NCBI GenBank assembly: GCA_965653225.1
Contig: CBFGZI010000044.1
Location: forward strand, 1 to 26,746
Reading direction: 5' to 3'
DNA from: JALZDI01 sp965653225
GTDB lineage: Bacteria > Actinomycetota > Actinomycetes > Propionibacteriales > Nocardioidaceae
Length of the DNA: 26,746 nucleotides
The position numbers and the translations under genes are program-made. Below, piece by piece: positions 1 through 8,413 of this stretch; the stretch's first letter is position 1; every line of letters begins with the position of its first letter. The notes beneath the pieces were generated by a model. It had not been told where the DNA came from. It ran no database searches and worked only from the letters and a program-made list of their open reading frames with translations.

Positions 1-316
1 CGACGGAGAACTTCGAGTACTGGTAGAGCGCGCCCGCGACCGGGTAGTGGCTGGCGAGCTCGCCGAAGACCAGCGCGACGAACAGCATCCCGATGACCGG
101 GATGAAGTTCAGCCAGATGTACGCCGGCCCCCCGGTGCCGAGGCCCAAGACGAACAGAGAGTAGATGCCCACCATCGGTGACAGATAGGTGAAGGCGACC
201 GAGAAGTTGGAAAAGAGTCCGAGCACCCGGCGCAGCTGCGGCTGGTAGCCGAGGTCGGCCAGGCGGGTGTCGTCGAGGTCGTGACCGGTGCTGTGCCGGG
301 CAGGCTGTCCGCTCAT
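1..316 (-). CDS. APC-family amino acid permease, N-terminal part (runs off the left edge)
   Basis: This is the first 105 codons of an inner-membrane amino acid transporter whose C-terminus lies outside the window. The visible protein starts MSGQPARHSTG and has the N-terminal signature of actinobacterial APC permeases: DLGYQPQLRRVLGLFSNFSV, then a first membrane helix with SPMVGIYSLF. A second hydrophobic helix follows around residues 65-85, then the conserved GELASHYPVAGALYQYS stretch. The ATG at 316-314 is preceded by an AGGAGA Shine-Dalgarno. That ribosome site lies in the loop of a perfect 7-bp inverted repeat (314-333), described separately. The gene is divergent from the antiporter at 496. 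Substrate cannot be told; amino acid or amine uptake by proton symport is the family norm. Confidence 0.85.
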   Translation of the reverse strand, partial: MSGQPARHSTGHDLDDTRLADLGYQPQLRRVLGLFSNFSVAFTYLSPMVGIYSLFVLGLGTGGPAYIWLNFIPVIGMLFVALVFGELASHYPVAGALYQYSKFSV

Positions 317-333
317 GGTTTCTCCTAACCATG
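314..333 (-). promoter_or_regulatory. Hairpin enclosing the permease ribosome-binding site and start codon
   Basis: On the minus strand CATGGTT, AGGAGA, AACCATG form a perfect 7-bp stem with the Shine-Dalgarno as the 6-nt loop. The AUG start codon sits in the 3' arm. This could tune translation of the permease. It is seen in sequence; any regulatory role is inference. Confidence 0.4.
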
Positions 334-413
334 TTTCTGTGTCAAGAGTGGCAGCTCGCTCGACCGGCGTCGACTCGGAGCGGCAGGTGGGCGACGACCT
401 CCCTCGAGCAGCG

Positions 414-442
414 TTGACAGACCGCAGGACCACGCCCATCGA
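414..442 (+). promoter_or_regulatory. Candidate sigma-70-type promoter of the antiporter
   Basis: A perfect TTGACA lies at 414-419. The hexamer 17 bp downstream, CATCGA at 437-442, is only a weak -10. It is placed about 54 bp before the antiporter start. The -35 is convincing, the -10 is not. Confidence 0.3.
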
Positions 443-495
443 GTACGCCAGGCACGGCGTGGGGCTGACGACCGGGACTAGTTGCGCCGGGGGAT

Positions 496-2106
496 GTGGT
501 CGACACGCAGGCGTATCAAGATGAGTTCGTGCTTGCACTCGAGATGGTCGTGTTGGTGGGTGTCGCCCTGGTCGCGTGCGGCGCGCTCGCGCGCCGCTAC
601 CCGATCGCGCCGGCCATCCTCCTGGTGTTGGTGGGGTTGCTGGTCGGGTTCGTGCCCTACCTACGGCAAGCCCAGCTGCCACCGGAGGTTGTGCTACTCC
701 TGTTCCTCCCCGCGTTGCTGTACTGGGAGAGCCTGACGACCTCGCTGCGGGAGATCCGAAGCAACCTGCGGGTCGTGGTCCTCAGCAGCACCGCGCTGGT
801 CGCCGCCACTGCGGCCGCGGTCGCCGCCACTGCGCACGGACTCGGCCTCGCATGGGGGCCGGCGTGGGTCCTCGGTGCCGCGCTGGCACCGACAGACGCG
901 ACGGCGGTTGGCGTCCTGGCCGGCGACCTGCCGCGCCGCACGGTCACCGTGCTCCGTGCCGAGAGCCTCGTCAACGATGGAACAGCCCTCGTCCTCTACG
1001 GGTTGGCTGTGGGCATTACGGTCGGCGAGCAGCAGCTCAGCGGCTGGCACGTGACCGGGTTGCTGGTGTGGTCCTACATCGGAGGCGTGCTCGCCGGCGC
1101 ACTCATAGGACTGCTCAGCTGGCAGCTCCGCCGCAGGATGGACGACCCGATGCTCGAGAGCATCGCCATGTTGGTGACCCCGTTCGCTGCGTTCCTGCTG
1201 GCCGACGCTGCCCGCGCCTCCGGCGTGCTGGCCGTCGTCGTCTGCGGACTGTTGATGAGTCAGGTGGCGCCACGGATCACCGGTGCCGTGACGCGCCAGA
1301 TCGCCCTGCCGTTCTGGGCGCTGTCCACCACCGTGCTCAGCAGTGCGCTCTTCGTACTGGTAGGAATCTCGGCTCAGTCGGCATTCCGGGAGTTGAACAG
1401 CACGTCCATATTGCGGGCGCTCGTCGACGTCCTCGTCGTCACCGCCGTCGTGATCGGGGTGCGGTGGGCGTGGGTCTACACCACGCCGTACCTCATCCGG
1501 CTCCTCGATCGCCGTCCCGCTCAGCGGTTGCGTCGGGTCCCGGCGCGGCAACGCATCGTCAACGCGGTCGCCGGGTTCCGCGGCGCCGTGTCCCTCGCCG
1601 CGGTCCTCGCCGTACCGCACGCACTGGACTCTGGCGCCCCGTTCCCCGACAGGGACCTCATGGTGCTGATCGCTTGCGGCGTCATCGTGCTGACCCTTCT
1701 CCAAGCGCTGTTCCTGCCGGCAGCCGTGCGGTTCGCGCGACTGCCAGTCGATACCTCGGTCGCCGAGGAAGTCCAGCTGGCCGACGAGTACTCCCTGGAC
1801 GCAGCAATCGCTGATCTCGACACCACGGCCAGAGAGCTCGGCAGCGGCGACACGGTGGTCGAGCGGGTGCGACACGAGCTGGACAAGCAGCGGAAGCTGC
1901 TGGCGTCCGGCGGTGCCGAGGGCGACCCCATCATCCAGCACGACGACCAGTACCGAAGCCTCTCACTCGCTCTCATCGGCCGACGGCGCGAGGCGCTCCT
2001 TGAACTGCGCGACCAACAGCGCATCGACGACATCGTCCTACGCCGCGTGCAGACACGTCTCGACCAGGAGGAGGTGCGGTTCTTGCGTGCGAACCCTCTC
2101 GAGTGA
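496..2106 (+). CDS. Na+/H+ antiporter, CPA1 (NhaP-type) family
   Basis: This 536-aa membrane exchanger swaps cytoplasmic Na+ (or K+) for protons, serving pH and salt homeostasis. About 12 hydrophobic segments fill residues 12-420. The family motifs are present: APTDATAVGVL at 131-141, the ESLVND carboxylate motif at 156-161 (N160, D161), and GFRGAVSLAAVLAVP in a late helix. A hydrophilic cytosolic tail of about 110 residues follows and is partly coiled. The GTG start at 496 has a GGGGGA close in front; an in-frame ATG at 544 is an alternative that would remove 16 residues. The gene stands alone, facing the MBL remnant at 2154. Confidence 0.87.
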   Translation: MVDTQAYQDEFVLALEMVVLVGVALVACGALARRYPIAPAILLVLVGLLVGFVPYLRQAQLPPEVVLLLFLPALLYWESLTTSLREIRSNLRVVVLSSTALVAATAAAVAATAHGLGLAWGPAWVLGAALAPTDATAVGVLAGDLPRRTVTVLRAESLVNDGTALVLYGLAVGITVGEQQLSGWHVTGLLVWSYIGGVLAGALIGLLSWQLRRRMDDPMLESIAMLVTPFAAFLLADAARASGVLAVVVCGLLMSQVAPRITGAVTRQIALPFWALSTTVLSSALFVLVGISAQSAFRELNSTSILRALVDVLVVTAVVIGVRWAWVYTTPYLIRLLDRRPAQRLRRVPARQRIVNAVAGFRGAVSLAAVLAVPHALDSGAPFPDRDLMVLIACGVIVLTLLQALFLPAAVRFARLPVDTSVAEEVQLADEYSLDAAIADLDTTARELGSGDTVVERVRHELDKQRKLLASGGAEGDPIIQHDDQYRSLSLALIGRRREALLELRDQQRIDDIVLRRVQTRLDQEEVRFLRANPLE

Positions 2107-2153
2107 GGCGCGGGAAGACAGACGGCTGTTGGCCAGCTAGCCGGCCCCCGAAA

Positions 2154-2492
2154 TCAGAGGTCTTGGTCAAGCTGCGGCCGCCACGGCTTGTGCTCGTGCG
2201 AGAGCCACACCTCTGCAGGGTCGAGCTCGCGGACCAGCCGCTGGCCTTCGGTGCGCGGCTCGTTGAGCTCGGCGAAGAAGACCGCCGTGTCGCCAGCGAT
2301 GACCACCGAACGCCCGCCCGTCTCGACCACGACCACCTGCGAGCCCGGCGTGTGGCCTGGGGTCGGGACGAGCCGGAGCCCCGGCAGCAGCTCGTGCGCG
2401 CCATCGACAACACGGCTGCCAGCACTATGACTCCGTGGCTGCACACAAGTCATCGGCGCCCCAGGCGCTTCTTTTGGCCGCGAATGTTGCAC
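2154..2492 (-). pseudogene. Truncated metallo-beta-lactamase-fold hydrolase (C-terminal remnant)
   Basis: From about residue 27 this 112-codon frame matches the C-terminal half of lactonase-like MBL-fold hydrolases. It has LRLVPTPGHTPGSQ (metal-ligand His), VVIAGDTAVFFAEL (bridging Asp) and VWLSHEHKPW (last His). The N-terminal half with the HxHxDH metal motif is missing: upstream lies about 25 unrelated codons and then the aldo/keto reductase stop at 2517. A catalytically complete dinuclear site is therefore impossible, and I call it a decayed gene. It could still be translated as a short protein, as no internal stop is present. It is convergent with the antiporter. Confidence 0.65.
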
Positions 2493-2516
2493 AAGACATG
2501 ACGCGCACCCGTGCGC

Positions 2517-3476
2517 CTAGAGCCGACCGGTTCCGGTGGCCTGGTCGAGGGCGACGAGGTCCTGCGCCGACGGCTCCCATCGCCCGGCCCGTGCGTTGTC
2601 CCGGACCTGCTCGGGCCGGGTCGCACCGGCGATCACCGAGCTGACGGCGGGCTGGGCTGCCAGACCGCCGATCGCCACCTCGAGCATGCTCAGGTCACGC
2701 TCCTGGGCGAAGGCCGCGATGGCCTCGATCCGGTCGAAGTCGGCCGACTCGAGCCGGGCAGACTGCGCCTCCAGCCGAGCTCCCGGCGGTGCGGGCTCGC
2801 CACGTCGGTACTTACCGGTGAGGAGGCCGTACTCCAGCGGGAAGAACGGCAGGATGCCTACCCCCACGTGCTCAGCCGCGGGCACCAGCTCGGCCTCGGC
2901 GCGCCGGTCGTACAGGGAGTACTTGTTCTGGGCGCTGACGAACCGCTCGAACCCCGACGTCTGCGCCACCCAGTTCGCGTCGATCACCTGCCAGCCGGCG
3001 AAGTTGGAGCTGCCGACGTTGCGCACCTTTCCCTCCAGGACCAGCTCGTGCAGGGCCGCGAGCGTCTCCTCGATCGGCGTGACCGGGTCCGGCTGGTGCA
3101 TCTGGTACAGGTCGATCCAGTCGGTGCCGAGCCGGCTGAGGCTGGCCTCGACTGCCTTGCGGATGTAGCGGCGCGAACCCCTCGCTCCCCAGTCCGGGCC
3201 GTTGGCGCCACGCATGTCCATCCCGAACTTGGTGGCAACGACGACGTCCTCTCGACGAGAACCCAGCGCCCTACCCAGCAGCTCCTCACTGGCGCCGGGC
3301 CGGTCGCCGTAGGTGTCCGCGGTGTCGAACAGGGTGATCCCGCTATCGATCGCCGCGTCAACCACGGCCGTGGTCGCATCGGCGTCGATGCGCGCGCCGA
3401 AGGCGTTGCACCCGATCCCGACGGTGCTCACCATCAGGCCCGACGAGCCGAGCGGGCGGTACGTCATCTCCGTCAT
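2517..3476 (-). CDS. Aldo/keto reductase
   Basis: This 319-aa cytosolic NADPH-dependent oxidoreductase has the (beta/alpha)8 fold and reduces an aldehyde or ketone. The full catalytic tetrad of the AKR superfamily is visible: D51 and Y56 in FDTADTYGD, K83 in VATKFG, and H127 in LYQMHQPD. The cofactor-binding region near residues 205-225 and the C-terminal VIAGATRPEQVRDN are standard for AKRs of the YajO/Tas type. Length is typical. The ATG at 3476 has only a weak ribosome site; a second in-frame ATG nine bases later (MTYRPLG) is an equally good start by homology. The gene is divergent from the 154-aa gene at 3658. Substrate unknown. Confidence 0.9.
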   Translation of the reverse strand: MTEMTYRPLGSSGLMVSTVGIGCNAFGARIDADATTAVVDAAIDSGITLFDTADTYGDRPGASEELLGRALGSRREDVVVATKFGMDMRGANGPDWGARGSRRYIRKAVEASLSRLGTDWIDLYQMHQPDPVTPIEETLAALHELVLEGKVRNVGSSNFAGWQVIDANWVAQTSGFERFVSAQNKYSLYDRRAEAELVPAAEHVGVGILPFFPLEYGLLTGKYRRGEPAPPGARLEAQSARLESADFDRIEAIAAFAQERDLSMLEVAIGGLAAQPAVSSVIAGATRPEQVRDNARAGRWEPSAQDLVALDQATGTGRL

Positions 3477-3657
3477 GCCGACACCGTACGCACCGACGCA
3501 TCGCCGCGCAGGTGCGCTACGCGTTCGCGACCCGGAGCATCAACGACCGGGCACCACGCCGACACCTGGAAGCGCTGCGCAGTATGGCCCGGGCGCGCCC
3601 TCCAGCCCAGCCCGCTAGCGTTACGTCGACAGGTCCTGGTTTGGGAGGTGGGTGGTC

Positions 3658-4122
3658 ATGTCCTACGTCGTCGACTTCGCGGATGTCTCCACGGTCGGGT
3701 TGGAGTCGTCACCGGTCGCGGAGGCGCTTGCCGGACTGAGAGCGAACGAGGCACGGTACTTCAAGAACAAGTACTCCCACACGTTCACCGTCGAAGCGGC
3801 CAGCGAGGCGAAGGACGTCATCGACTGGGTGCACCACATCCTCAAAGAAGAGCGCGACCTCGTCATCGCGGCTCGCCCGCTCGAGGCGACGGCATTCGAG
3901 GTCGACGGGATCCGCATGGCCTACGTCTTCTACGAGTCCGGCCTGTCGATCAACGTGATGTACACGATCGCGGAGTCGGGTAAGCGCGCTGTCGGGTTCA
4001 AGCTCTCTGACGGGATGGAGGTACCCGAGGAGCTCGCCACGCGTTTCAAGTTCGCGCGGCAGAAGTCCAAGCTGGCAGGCACCATCCGCGGCTCCTTCTT
4101 CGTCATCAAGGGCACTTACTGA
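3658..4122 (+). CDS. Conserved-looking hypothetical protein, 154 aa
   Basis: I do not recognise a named family. The start at ATG 3658 is fixed by a strong GGGAGGTG at 3643-3650, seven bases upstream; the GTG at 3652 is too close to it. The protein is soluble, with no signal peptide or membrane helix. It mixes charged helices (RANEARYFKNKYSHTF, AKDVIDWVHHILKEERD) with beta-like stretches (AYVFYESGLSINVMYTIAES) and ends in a basic segment, FKFARQKSKLAGTIRGS. Codon use matches its neighbours, which supports a real gene. It is a single gene between the divergent reductase and the DUF2461 gene. Function unknown. Confidence 0.75.
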   Translation: MSYVVDFADVSTVGLESSPVAEALAGLRANEARYFKNKYSHTFTVEAASEAKDVIDWVHHILKEERDLVIAARPLEATAFEVDGIRMAYVFYESGLSINVMYTIAESGKRAVGFKLSDGMEVPEELATRFKFARQKSKLAGTIRGSFFVIKGTY

Positions 4123-4181
4123 GCGCCTGGTGACCACCCCCGGGCTTGTCCGCCGAGACACCAGGTGTGAGAGTCGACGCC

Positions 4182-4826
4182 GTGCCGACGTTCAACGGGT
4201 TCTCCGACCGCGTGTTCGAGTTCTACGACGGGCTTGTCGCCGACAACACCAAGTCGTACTGGGCTGAGCACAAGACGGTCTACGAGACCGAGGTGCGCGG
4301 CCCCATGCAGGCGCTGGTGGCCGAGCTAGCACCGGAGTTCGGCGATGCGAAGCTGTTCCGGCCCTACCGCGATGTGCGGTTCTCCAAGGACAAGTCGCCG
4401 TACAAGACGCACCAGGGCGCCTTCGTCGCGGTCGAGCCCGGCATCGGCTACTACCTGCAGATCGACACCGAGGGACTGCTGGCGGGCGGGGGCTTCCACC
4501 ACCACGCGCCGGCACAGGTCGAGCGCTACCGCAGGGCGGTGGATGACGAGTCCAGCGGGACCGGCCTGTCACGAGTCCTGACCGGGCTCCGCGACGCGGA
4601 CTTCGACATCGAGGGCGAACGGCTGAAGACCAAGCCGCGGGGGTACGACGCCGACCACCCGCGCATCGACTTGCTGCGGTTCAAGTCGCTCACGGCACTC
4701 AAGCGGTTCGGCGCTCCCGACTGGCTGCTGACCAGAGAAGCGGTGGATCACGTGCGCGACACCTGGCGGCGGCTCGTTCCGCTGAACGAATGGGTCGTGC
4801 GCAACGTCGGACCACCCGAGGGCTGA
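4182..4826 (+). CDS. DUF2461 (TIGR02453) family protein
   Basis: This 214-aa cytosolic protein belongs to a widespread bacterial family of unknown biochemical role. The match rests on FNGFSDRVFEFYDGLVADN at the N-terminus (family pattern GFP...FL..L..NN), then KLFRPYRDVRFSKDKSPYKT, GYYLQIDTEGLLAGGG and the C-terminal part around RGYDADHPRIDLLRFKSL. All lie in the family order and the length is normal. GTG 4182 has GAGAG eight bases upstream and begins right at the conserved region. In-frame TTG 4146 and GTG 4167 would add 12 or 5 residues. Its position before the P450 is not informative. Confidence 0.82.
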   Translation: MPTFNGFSDRVFEFYDGLVADNTKSYWAEHKTVYETEVRGPMQALVAELAPEFGDAKLFRPYRDVRFSKDKSPYKTHQGAFVAVEPGIGYYLQIDTEGLLAGGGFHHHAPAQVERYRRAVDDESSGTGLSRVLTGLRDADFDIEGERLKTKPRGYDADHPRIDLLRFKSLTALKRFGAPDWLLTREAVDHVRDTWRRLVPLNEWVVRNVGPPEG

Positions 4827-4948
4827 CCAACCGGCACCTAGGCCTGCGCCGGCACCCGCTCTGACCGATGGGAAGCGCCCGGGCCAACGTTCGCGGCTCG
4901 GACGCGCCAGGCAAGATGGGCGGAGCACCCGAAACCAGGAGATCCCGC

Positions 4949-6268
4949 GTGACCGACCTCAGCCCCGTTCCGACGGCCCGCGCTGCCGTGCGCTGGTCAT
5001 TCGGGCACGCACTGCCCCGCACCCTGCTCCGACGTGCGGCCAGACAGGGCGACCTGCACGGCCGGATGTTCGTCGCCACCCAGTCCAGCGCGACGACGGC
5101 GCTCGCGCCGGTCATGGACGAGCTGCGCACGCACGGCCACTTCTACCGGGGCAAGTACGCCGCGGTGAGCACCGAGAACGCCACCGTCCGGGCCCTGTTG
5201 TCCAACCCTGACGTCAGCTCCGGGTTCGTCCCCGCCAACGGGGGAAGCCGCCTCGCCCGGCTGCAGGCCTGGTCGATGGTCGACGCCCCGATCGGCCCGC
5301 TGACGCCGCCCTCTCTGCTGGTGACCGAGCCGCCGGACCACACCCGCTACCGCAAGCTCGTGTCGCGCGTCTTCAGCGTGCGGGCGGTCGAGAAGCTGCG
5401 CGTACGCACCCAGGAGATCGCCGACCAGCTCCTCGAACAGATCGACCCCAGCAGCCCGGTCGACCTCGTCGCGCACTACTGCAGCCTGCTGCCGGTGACC
5501 GTGATCGCGGAGATCCTCGGCGTCCCCGAACGCGACCGCGACCGGGTGCTCCGGTTCGGCGCCGCGGCCGCACCCAGCCTGGACCTCGGACTCTCCTGGC
5601 GGCAGTTCCGCAAGGTCGAGTCGGCGCTGCGCGAGTTCGACGAGTGGCTCGGGCACCACCTCGAGGGCCTGCGCAGGCACCCCGGCGACGACCTGCTCAG
5701 CCAGCTCGTCGCCGCTCAGGAGGACGGGGTGAGCCTCACCGACGGCGAGCTGAGGTCCACCGCCGGGCTGGTGCTCGCGGCCGGTTTCGAGACCACCGTC
5801 AACCTGCTCGGCAACGGCATCATGCTGCTCGCCGGCGACCCGAAGCAGCGCAGGCTGCTCGCGGAGCGAGAGGACCTCTGGCCCAACGCCGTCGACGAGG
5901 TGCTGCGGATCGACCCGCCCGTGCTCCTCACCGGCCGCATGGCGATGGCCGACACCGAGGTCGTCGGCGTCCCGATGCGGCGCGGCTCGGTGATGGTCGG
6001 GCTGCTGGCCGGCGCGAACCGCGATCCTCAGGTCTTCCCGGACCCCGAGAGGTTCGACGTCACCAGGGAGAACGCGCGCGAGCACGTCTCGTTCTCGGCC
6101 GGGCGGCACTACTGCCTGGGCGCGGCGCTGGCCCGGATGGAAGGCGAGGTCGGGCTGCGCACGCTGTTCGAGCGCTACCCCGACCTACGCGTCGAGCAGG
6201 GAGCCGAGCGCCGGAGCACCCGCATCCTGCGCGGCTACCAGCGACTGCCGGTCACTCTGAGCCCCTGA
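4949..6268 (+). CDS. Cytochrome P450
   Basis: This 439-aa soluble bacterial class I P450 is a haem monooxygenase fed by a ferredoxin and ferredoxin reductase. Neither partner is encoded nearby. Visible landmarks are TEPPDHTRYRKLVSRVFS (C-helix region), the I-helix AGFETT at 278-283 with the oxygen-activating Thr, the K-helix EVLR at 317-320, and the haem loop FSAGRHYCLG with the thiolate ligand C389. GTG 4949 is chosen because AGGAGA lies six bases upstream; a longer frame from 4868 has no ribosome site. The MDR oxidoreductase begins 37 bases later and may be co-transcribed. Substrate cannot be deduced. Confidence 0.93.
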   Translation: MTDLSPVPTARAAVRWSFGHALPRTLLRRAARQGDLHGRMFVATQSSATTALAPVMDELRTHGHFYRGKYAAVSTENATVRALLSNPDVSSGFVPANGGSRLARLQAWSMVDAPIGPLTPPSLLVTEPPDHTRYRKLVSRVFSVRAVEKLRVRTQEIADQLLEQIDPSSPVDLVAHYCSLLPVTVIAEILGVPERDRDRVLRFGAAAAPSLDLGLSWRQFRKVESALREFDEWLGHHLEGLRRHPGDDLLSQLVAAQEDGVSLTDGELRSTAGLVLAAGFETTVNLLGNGIMLLAGDPKQRRLLAEREDLWPNAVDEVLRIDPPVLLTGRMAMADTEVVGVPMRRGSVMVGLLAGANRDPQVFPDPERFDVTRENAREHVSFSAGRHYCLGAALARMEGEVGLRTLFERYPDLRVEQGAERRSTRILRGYQRLPVTLSP

Positions 6269-6305
6269 CCTTGCGGCGGCCGGCGGACAAGCCATGCTGG
6301 TGGGC

Positions 6306-7250
6306 ATGCGAGCTGTGGGACTGACAGAGTTCGGCGGACCTGACGTGCTGCACGTCCTGGATCTCCCAGACCCCCAGGCCGGGCCGGGCGAGGTGCGTAT
6401 CCGCGTCCACGCAGCGGCGGTCAACCCGACCGACACGCTGCTGCGCAGTGGCGCCCAGGCGCGGCGGGTGAAGGGTGTGCCGCCGCCGTACGTGCCGGGC
6501 ATGGACGCCGCCGGTGTGCTGGAGCAGATCGGTGAGGGCGTGGTGACCGACCTGCAGCCGGGTGACCACGTGATGGCCATCGTGGTGCCGCGGGGCTCAC
6601 ACGGCGCCTACGCCGAGCGCATCGTGGTGCCGGCCGAGTCGGTGGCCCGCGTGCCGAAGGGGGCGTCGGACGCCGAGGCCGCGTCGCTGCCGATGAACGG
6701 CCTGACCGCGCGTCTGGCGCTGCACCTGCTCGACCTCGATCGTGGCCAGACCCTCGGCGTCACCGGAGCGGCGGGCGCGCTCGGCGGCTACGCCATCCAG
6801 CTGGCCAAGGCCGACGGTCTGCGCGTTGTCGCCGACGCCGCGCCGCGCGACGAGTCGCTGGTCAAGGAGCTGGGCGCCGACATCGTGCTGCCGCGCGGAG
6901 ACGACTACCCCGAACGCATCCGTACGGCGGTCCCGGAGGGCGTTCACGGGCTGGTCGACGCCGCGCTGTTCGACCGGCTCGCGCTGCCGGCGGTCCGTGA
7001 CGGCGGCCGGATAGCGACCGTGCGTGGCTTCTCCGACGCCGGGGAACGCGGCGTCACCTTCCATCCCGTTATGGTCCGCGACTACGCACGTGAGCAGGCC
7101 GAGCTCGACCGTCTCCGGCAGCAGGTGGAGGACGGCCAGGTGACCCTGCGAGTCGCGCGGACCCTGCCGGCGGAAGAGGCCTCGGAGGCTCACCGGCTGC
7201 TCGAGGCGGGCGGTGTCCGGGGTCGGCTGATCCTTCAGCTCGACGGCTGA
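6306..7250 (+). CDS. NADPH:quinone oxidoreductase-like MDR enzyme
   Basis: This 314-aa zinc-independent medium-chain dehydrogenase/reductase resembles quinone oxidoreductases, which pass electrons from NADPH to quinones or enones. The N-terminal GroES-like domain starts MRAVGLTEFGGPDVL, with VNPTDTLLRSG and YVPGMDAAGVL. The Rossmann domain carries VTGAAGALGGYAIQLAK (nucleotide loop at 154-161). No structural Cys zinc cluster is seen, which agrees with the QOR branch. ATG 6306 gives the usual family N-terminus; ATG 6294 would add four residues. The last 16 bases overlap the convergent gene ending at 7235. Possible operon with the P450 (inference from spacing only). Confidence 0.87.
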   Translation: MRAVGLTEFGGPDVLHVLDLPDPQAGPGEVRIRVHAAAVNPTDTLLRSGAQARRVKGVPPPYVPGMDAAGVLEQIGEGVVTDLQPGDHVMAIVVPRGSHGAYAERIVVPAESVARVPKGASDAEAASLPMNGLTARLALHLLDLDRGQTLGVTGAAGALGGYAIQLAKADGLRVVADAAPRDESLVKELGADIVLPRGDDYPERIRTAVPEGVHGLVDAALFDRLALPAVRDGGRIATVRGFSDAGERGVTFHPVMVRDYAREQAELDRLRQQVEDGQVTLRVARTLPAEEASEAHRLLEAGGVRGRLILQLDG

Positions 7251-7912
7251 CTCCCGGTCGGCTGGTGGGCGCGCAGCACGTGCTGCGGGGCCCCGGAGAG
7301 CCGCACCAGGTCGCCCATCTCCTGGGCGCTCAGCTCACGCAGCATCACCATGCCCCCGACCGCTCGGGAGCCGGCGAGTGACGTACCGGCCTTGTGCTGG
7401 TGGATCAGGAACGGCGGGTCGAGCCGATGAACCGGCTGCACGAACAGCTTCTTCTCGTCACGTAGACCCTCGATACGCGTCACCCGAAGGAAGCCGATGA
7501 CGGCCTTCAGGTCTGTCTGGTACGACACGACGACATCGCCGACCACCACATCGTCGTTGAGCGTCCTCGCGACCTCTGCCGAGCGGGTCGAGTAGTGGCC
7601 GCACCACTCGATCTCCCCCGGGCTCGCGAAGGGATCCACCCCTTCCCCGTCCTTCTTCTTGTAGAGCCAGTAACGCGGAACCCTCTGCGCGTCGGCAGGA
7701 GGGCCATCGCCGGCCGCCGGCGACGCTCCGACGACCCGCGGTGCGGGCCGATGCCCTAGCGGAAGCACCCAGCGGAAGGTGCTGAGCCCCGGTCTCCGGC
7801 ACCAGCAGTCCTGCGCACAGCCGCAGCCGATCACGCCCACGCTCTCTACGAGCCGCCCCACCACCGCGCACAGCACGTACAGCCCGAGCCCCCACGTCAC
7901 CGCCCGCTTCAT
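7235..7912 (-). CDS. Membrane-anchored Cys-rich protein fused to an EVE/PUA-like domain
   Basis: 225 aa with two dissimilar parts. Residues 4-29 are hydrophobic (a likely membrane helix), followed at once by a Cys cluster GCGCAQDCWC (C30, C32, C36, C38) and RRPGLSTFRWVLPLGH. After a Pro/Ala linker, residues 80-207 look like an EVE (PUA-fold) domain: RYWLYKKKDGEG, EIEWCGHYSTRS, then DVVVGDVVVSYQTDLKAVIG with FLRVTRIEG. EVE domains elsewhere bind modified bases or RNA. Start ATG 7912 has AAAGGTGA five bases upstream. No internal start is obvious before the EVE part. The EVE call rests on pattern memory and is moderate; the N-terminal Cys cluster is direct observation. Confidence 0.6.
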   Translation of the reverse strand: MKRAVTWGLGLYVLCAVVGRLVESVGVIGCGCAQDCWCRRPGLSTFRWVLPLGHRPAPRVVGASPAAGDGPPADAQRVPRYWLYKKKDGEGVDPFASPGEIEWCGHYSTRSAEVARTLNDDVVVGDVVVSYQTDLKAVIGFLRVTRIEGLRDEKKLFVQPVHRLDPPFLIHQHKAGTSLAGSRAVGGMVMLRELSAQEMGDLVRLSGAPQHVLRAHQPTGSQPSS

Positions 7913-7954
7913 CTCGTCACCTTTCGCGCACTCCGAACCGAGACGGCTCAGGAG

Positions 7955-8248
7955 TCAGCCGTACGCGAGCCGCCCGAGCGCCTGAAGGTACTCCTGGTCG
8001 GCGCGCAGCTCTCCATCGATTCCAGCCAGGACCGCGCGGACACCGGGACCGCCCGGCGCGATCCGCACCGGTGGCGCCTCCCCCTCGGCCTCGATCTCGA
8101 CCTCGCGCAGCTGCTGAAGGAACTCGGGTGTCAGCCCCTCGTGCTCCTTGGGCCTGTCTGCCCGCTTCCCGCCCTTGGGCTTTGGTTGGCGTCGTCGCCT
8201 CTTGGTCGGCTCGGCTCGACGCTTGCCTCGGGCGGGCTGGGGGGACAT
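7955..8248 (-). CDS. Small basic/acidic hypothetical protein, 97 aa
   Basis: Unrecognised. The start ATG at 8248 has GGAGAAGCG directly upstream, a good ribosome site; a longer frame from 8341 lacks one. The first 40 residues are very rich in Arg and Lys (GKRRAEPTKRRRRQPKPKG) and probably disordered or nucleic-acid binding. The second half is acidic and helical: LTPEFLQQLREVEIEAEGE, then VRAVLAGIDGELRADQEYLQ. It lies 42 bases upstream of the EVE-like gene in the same direction, so the two may be co-transcribed. Confidence 0.6.
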   Translation of the reverse strand: MSPQPARGKRRAEPTKRRRRQPKPKGGKRADRPKEHEGLTPEFLQQLREVEIEAEGEAPPVRIAPGGPGVRAVLAGIDGELRADQEYLQALGRLAYG

Positions 8249-8413
8249 CGCTTCTCCGGGTTGACGACTGCCCAGGGGTTGGGGAGGCCACCGTAGCGGT
8301 GCTGAGATGCCGCGCGCGCTCGGGTGCCGCCGCCGACGCAACAGCGCAGGTCAGCGGGTGCCACCCGGCGAGTCGGCTCATTTCGGCCCCGAAGTGCGGC
8401 CGAACCCACACCG

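Noticed and set aside
340..345. TTGACA on the minus strand upstream of the first permease.
   Set aside because: A -10 at normal spacing would fall in the start region (GAAACC) and does not resemble one.
2511..3983. Rightward frame of 490 codons opposite the aldo/keto reductase.
   Set aside because: The reductase has a complete catalytic tetrad on the other strand, so this frame is a shadow.
4126..4165. CCTGGTG/CACCAGG inverted repeat after the 154-aa gene as a terminator.
   Set aside because: The loop is 26 nt and the stem only 7 bp, and it runs into the next gene's start region; too weak to call.
4949..7250. P450 plus oxidoreductase as part of a secondary-metabolite cluster.
   Set aside because: No core synthase, carrier protein, or dedicated transporter or regulator is nearby.
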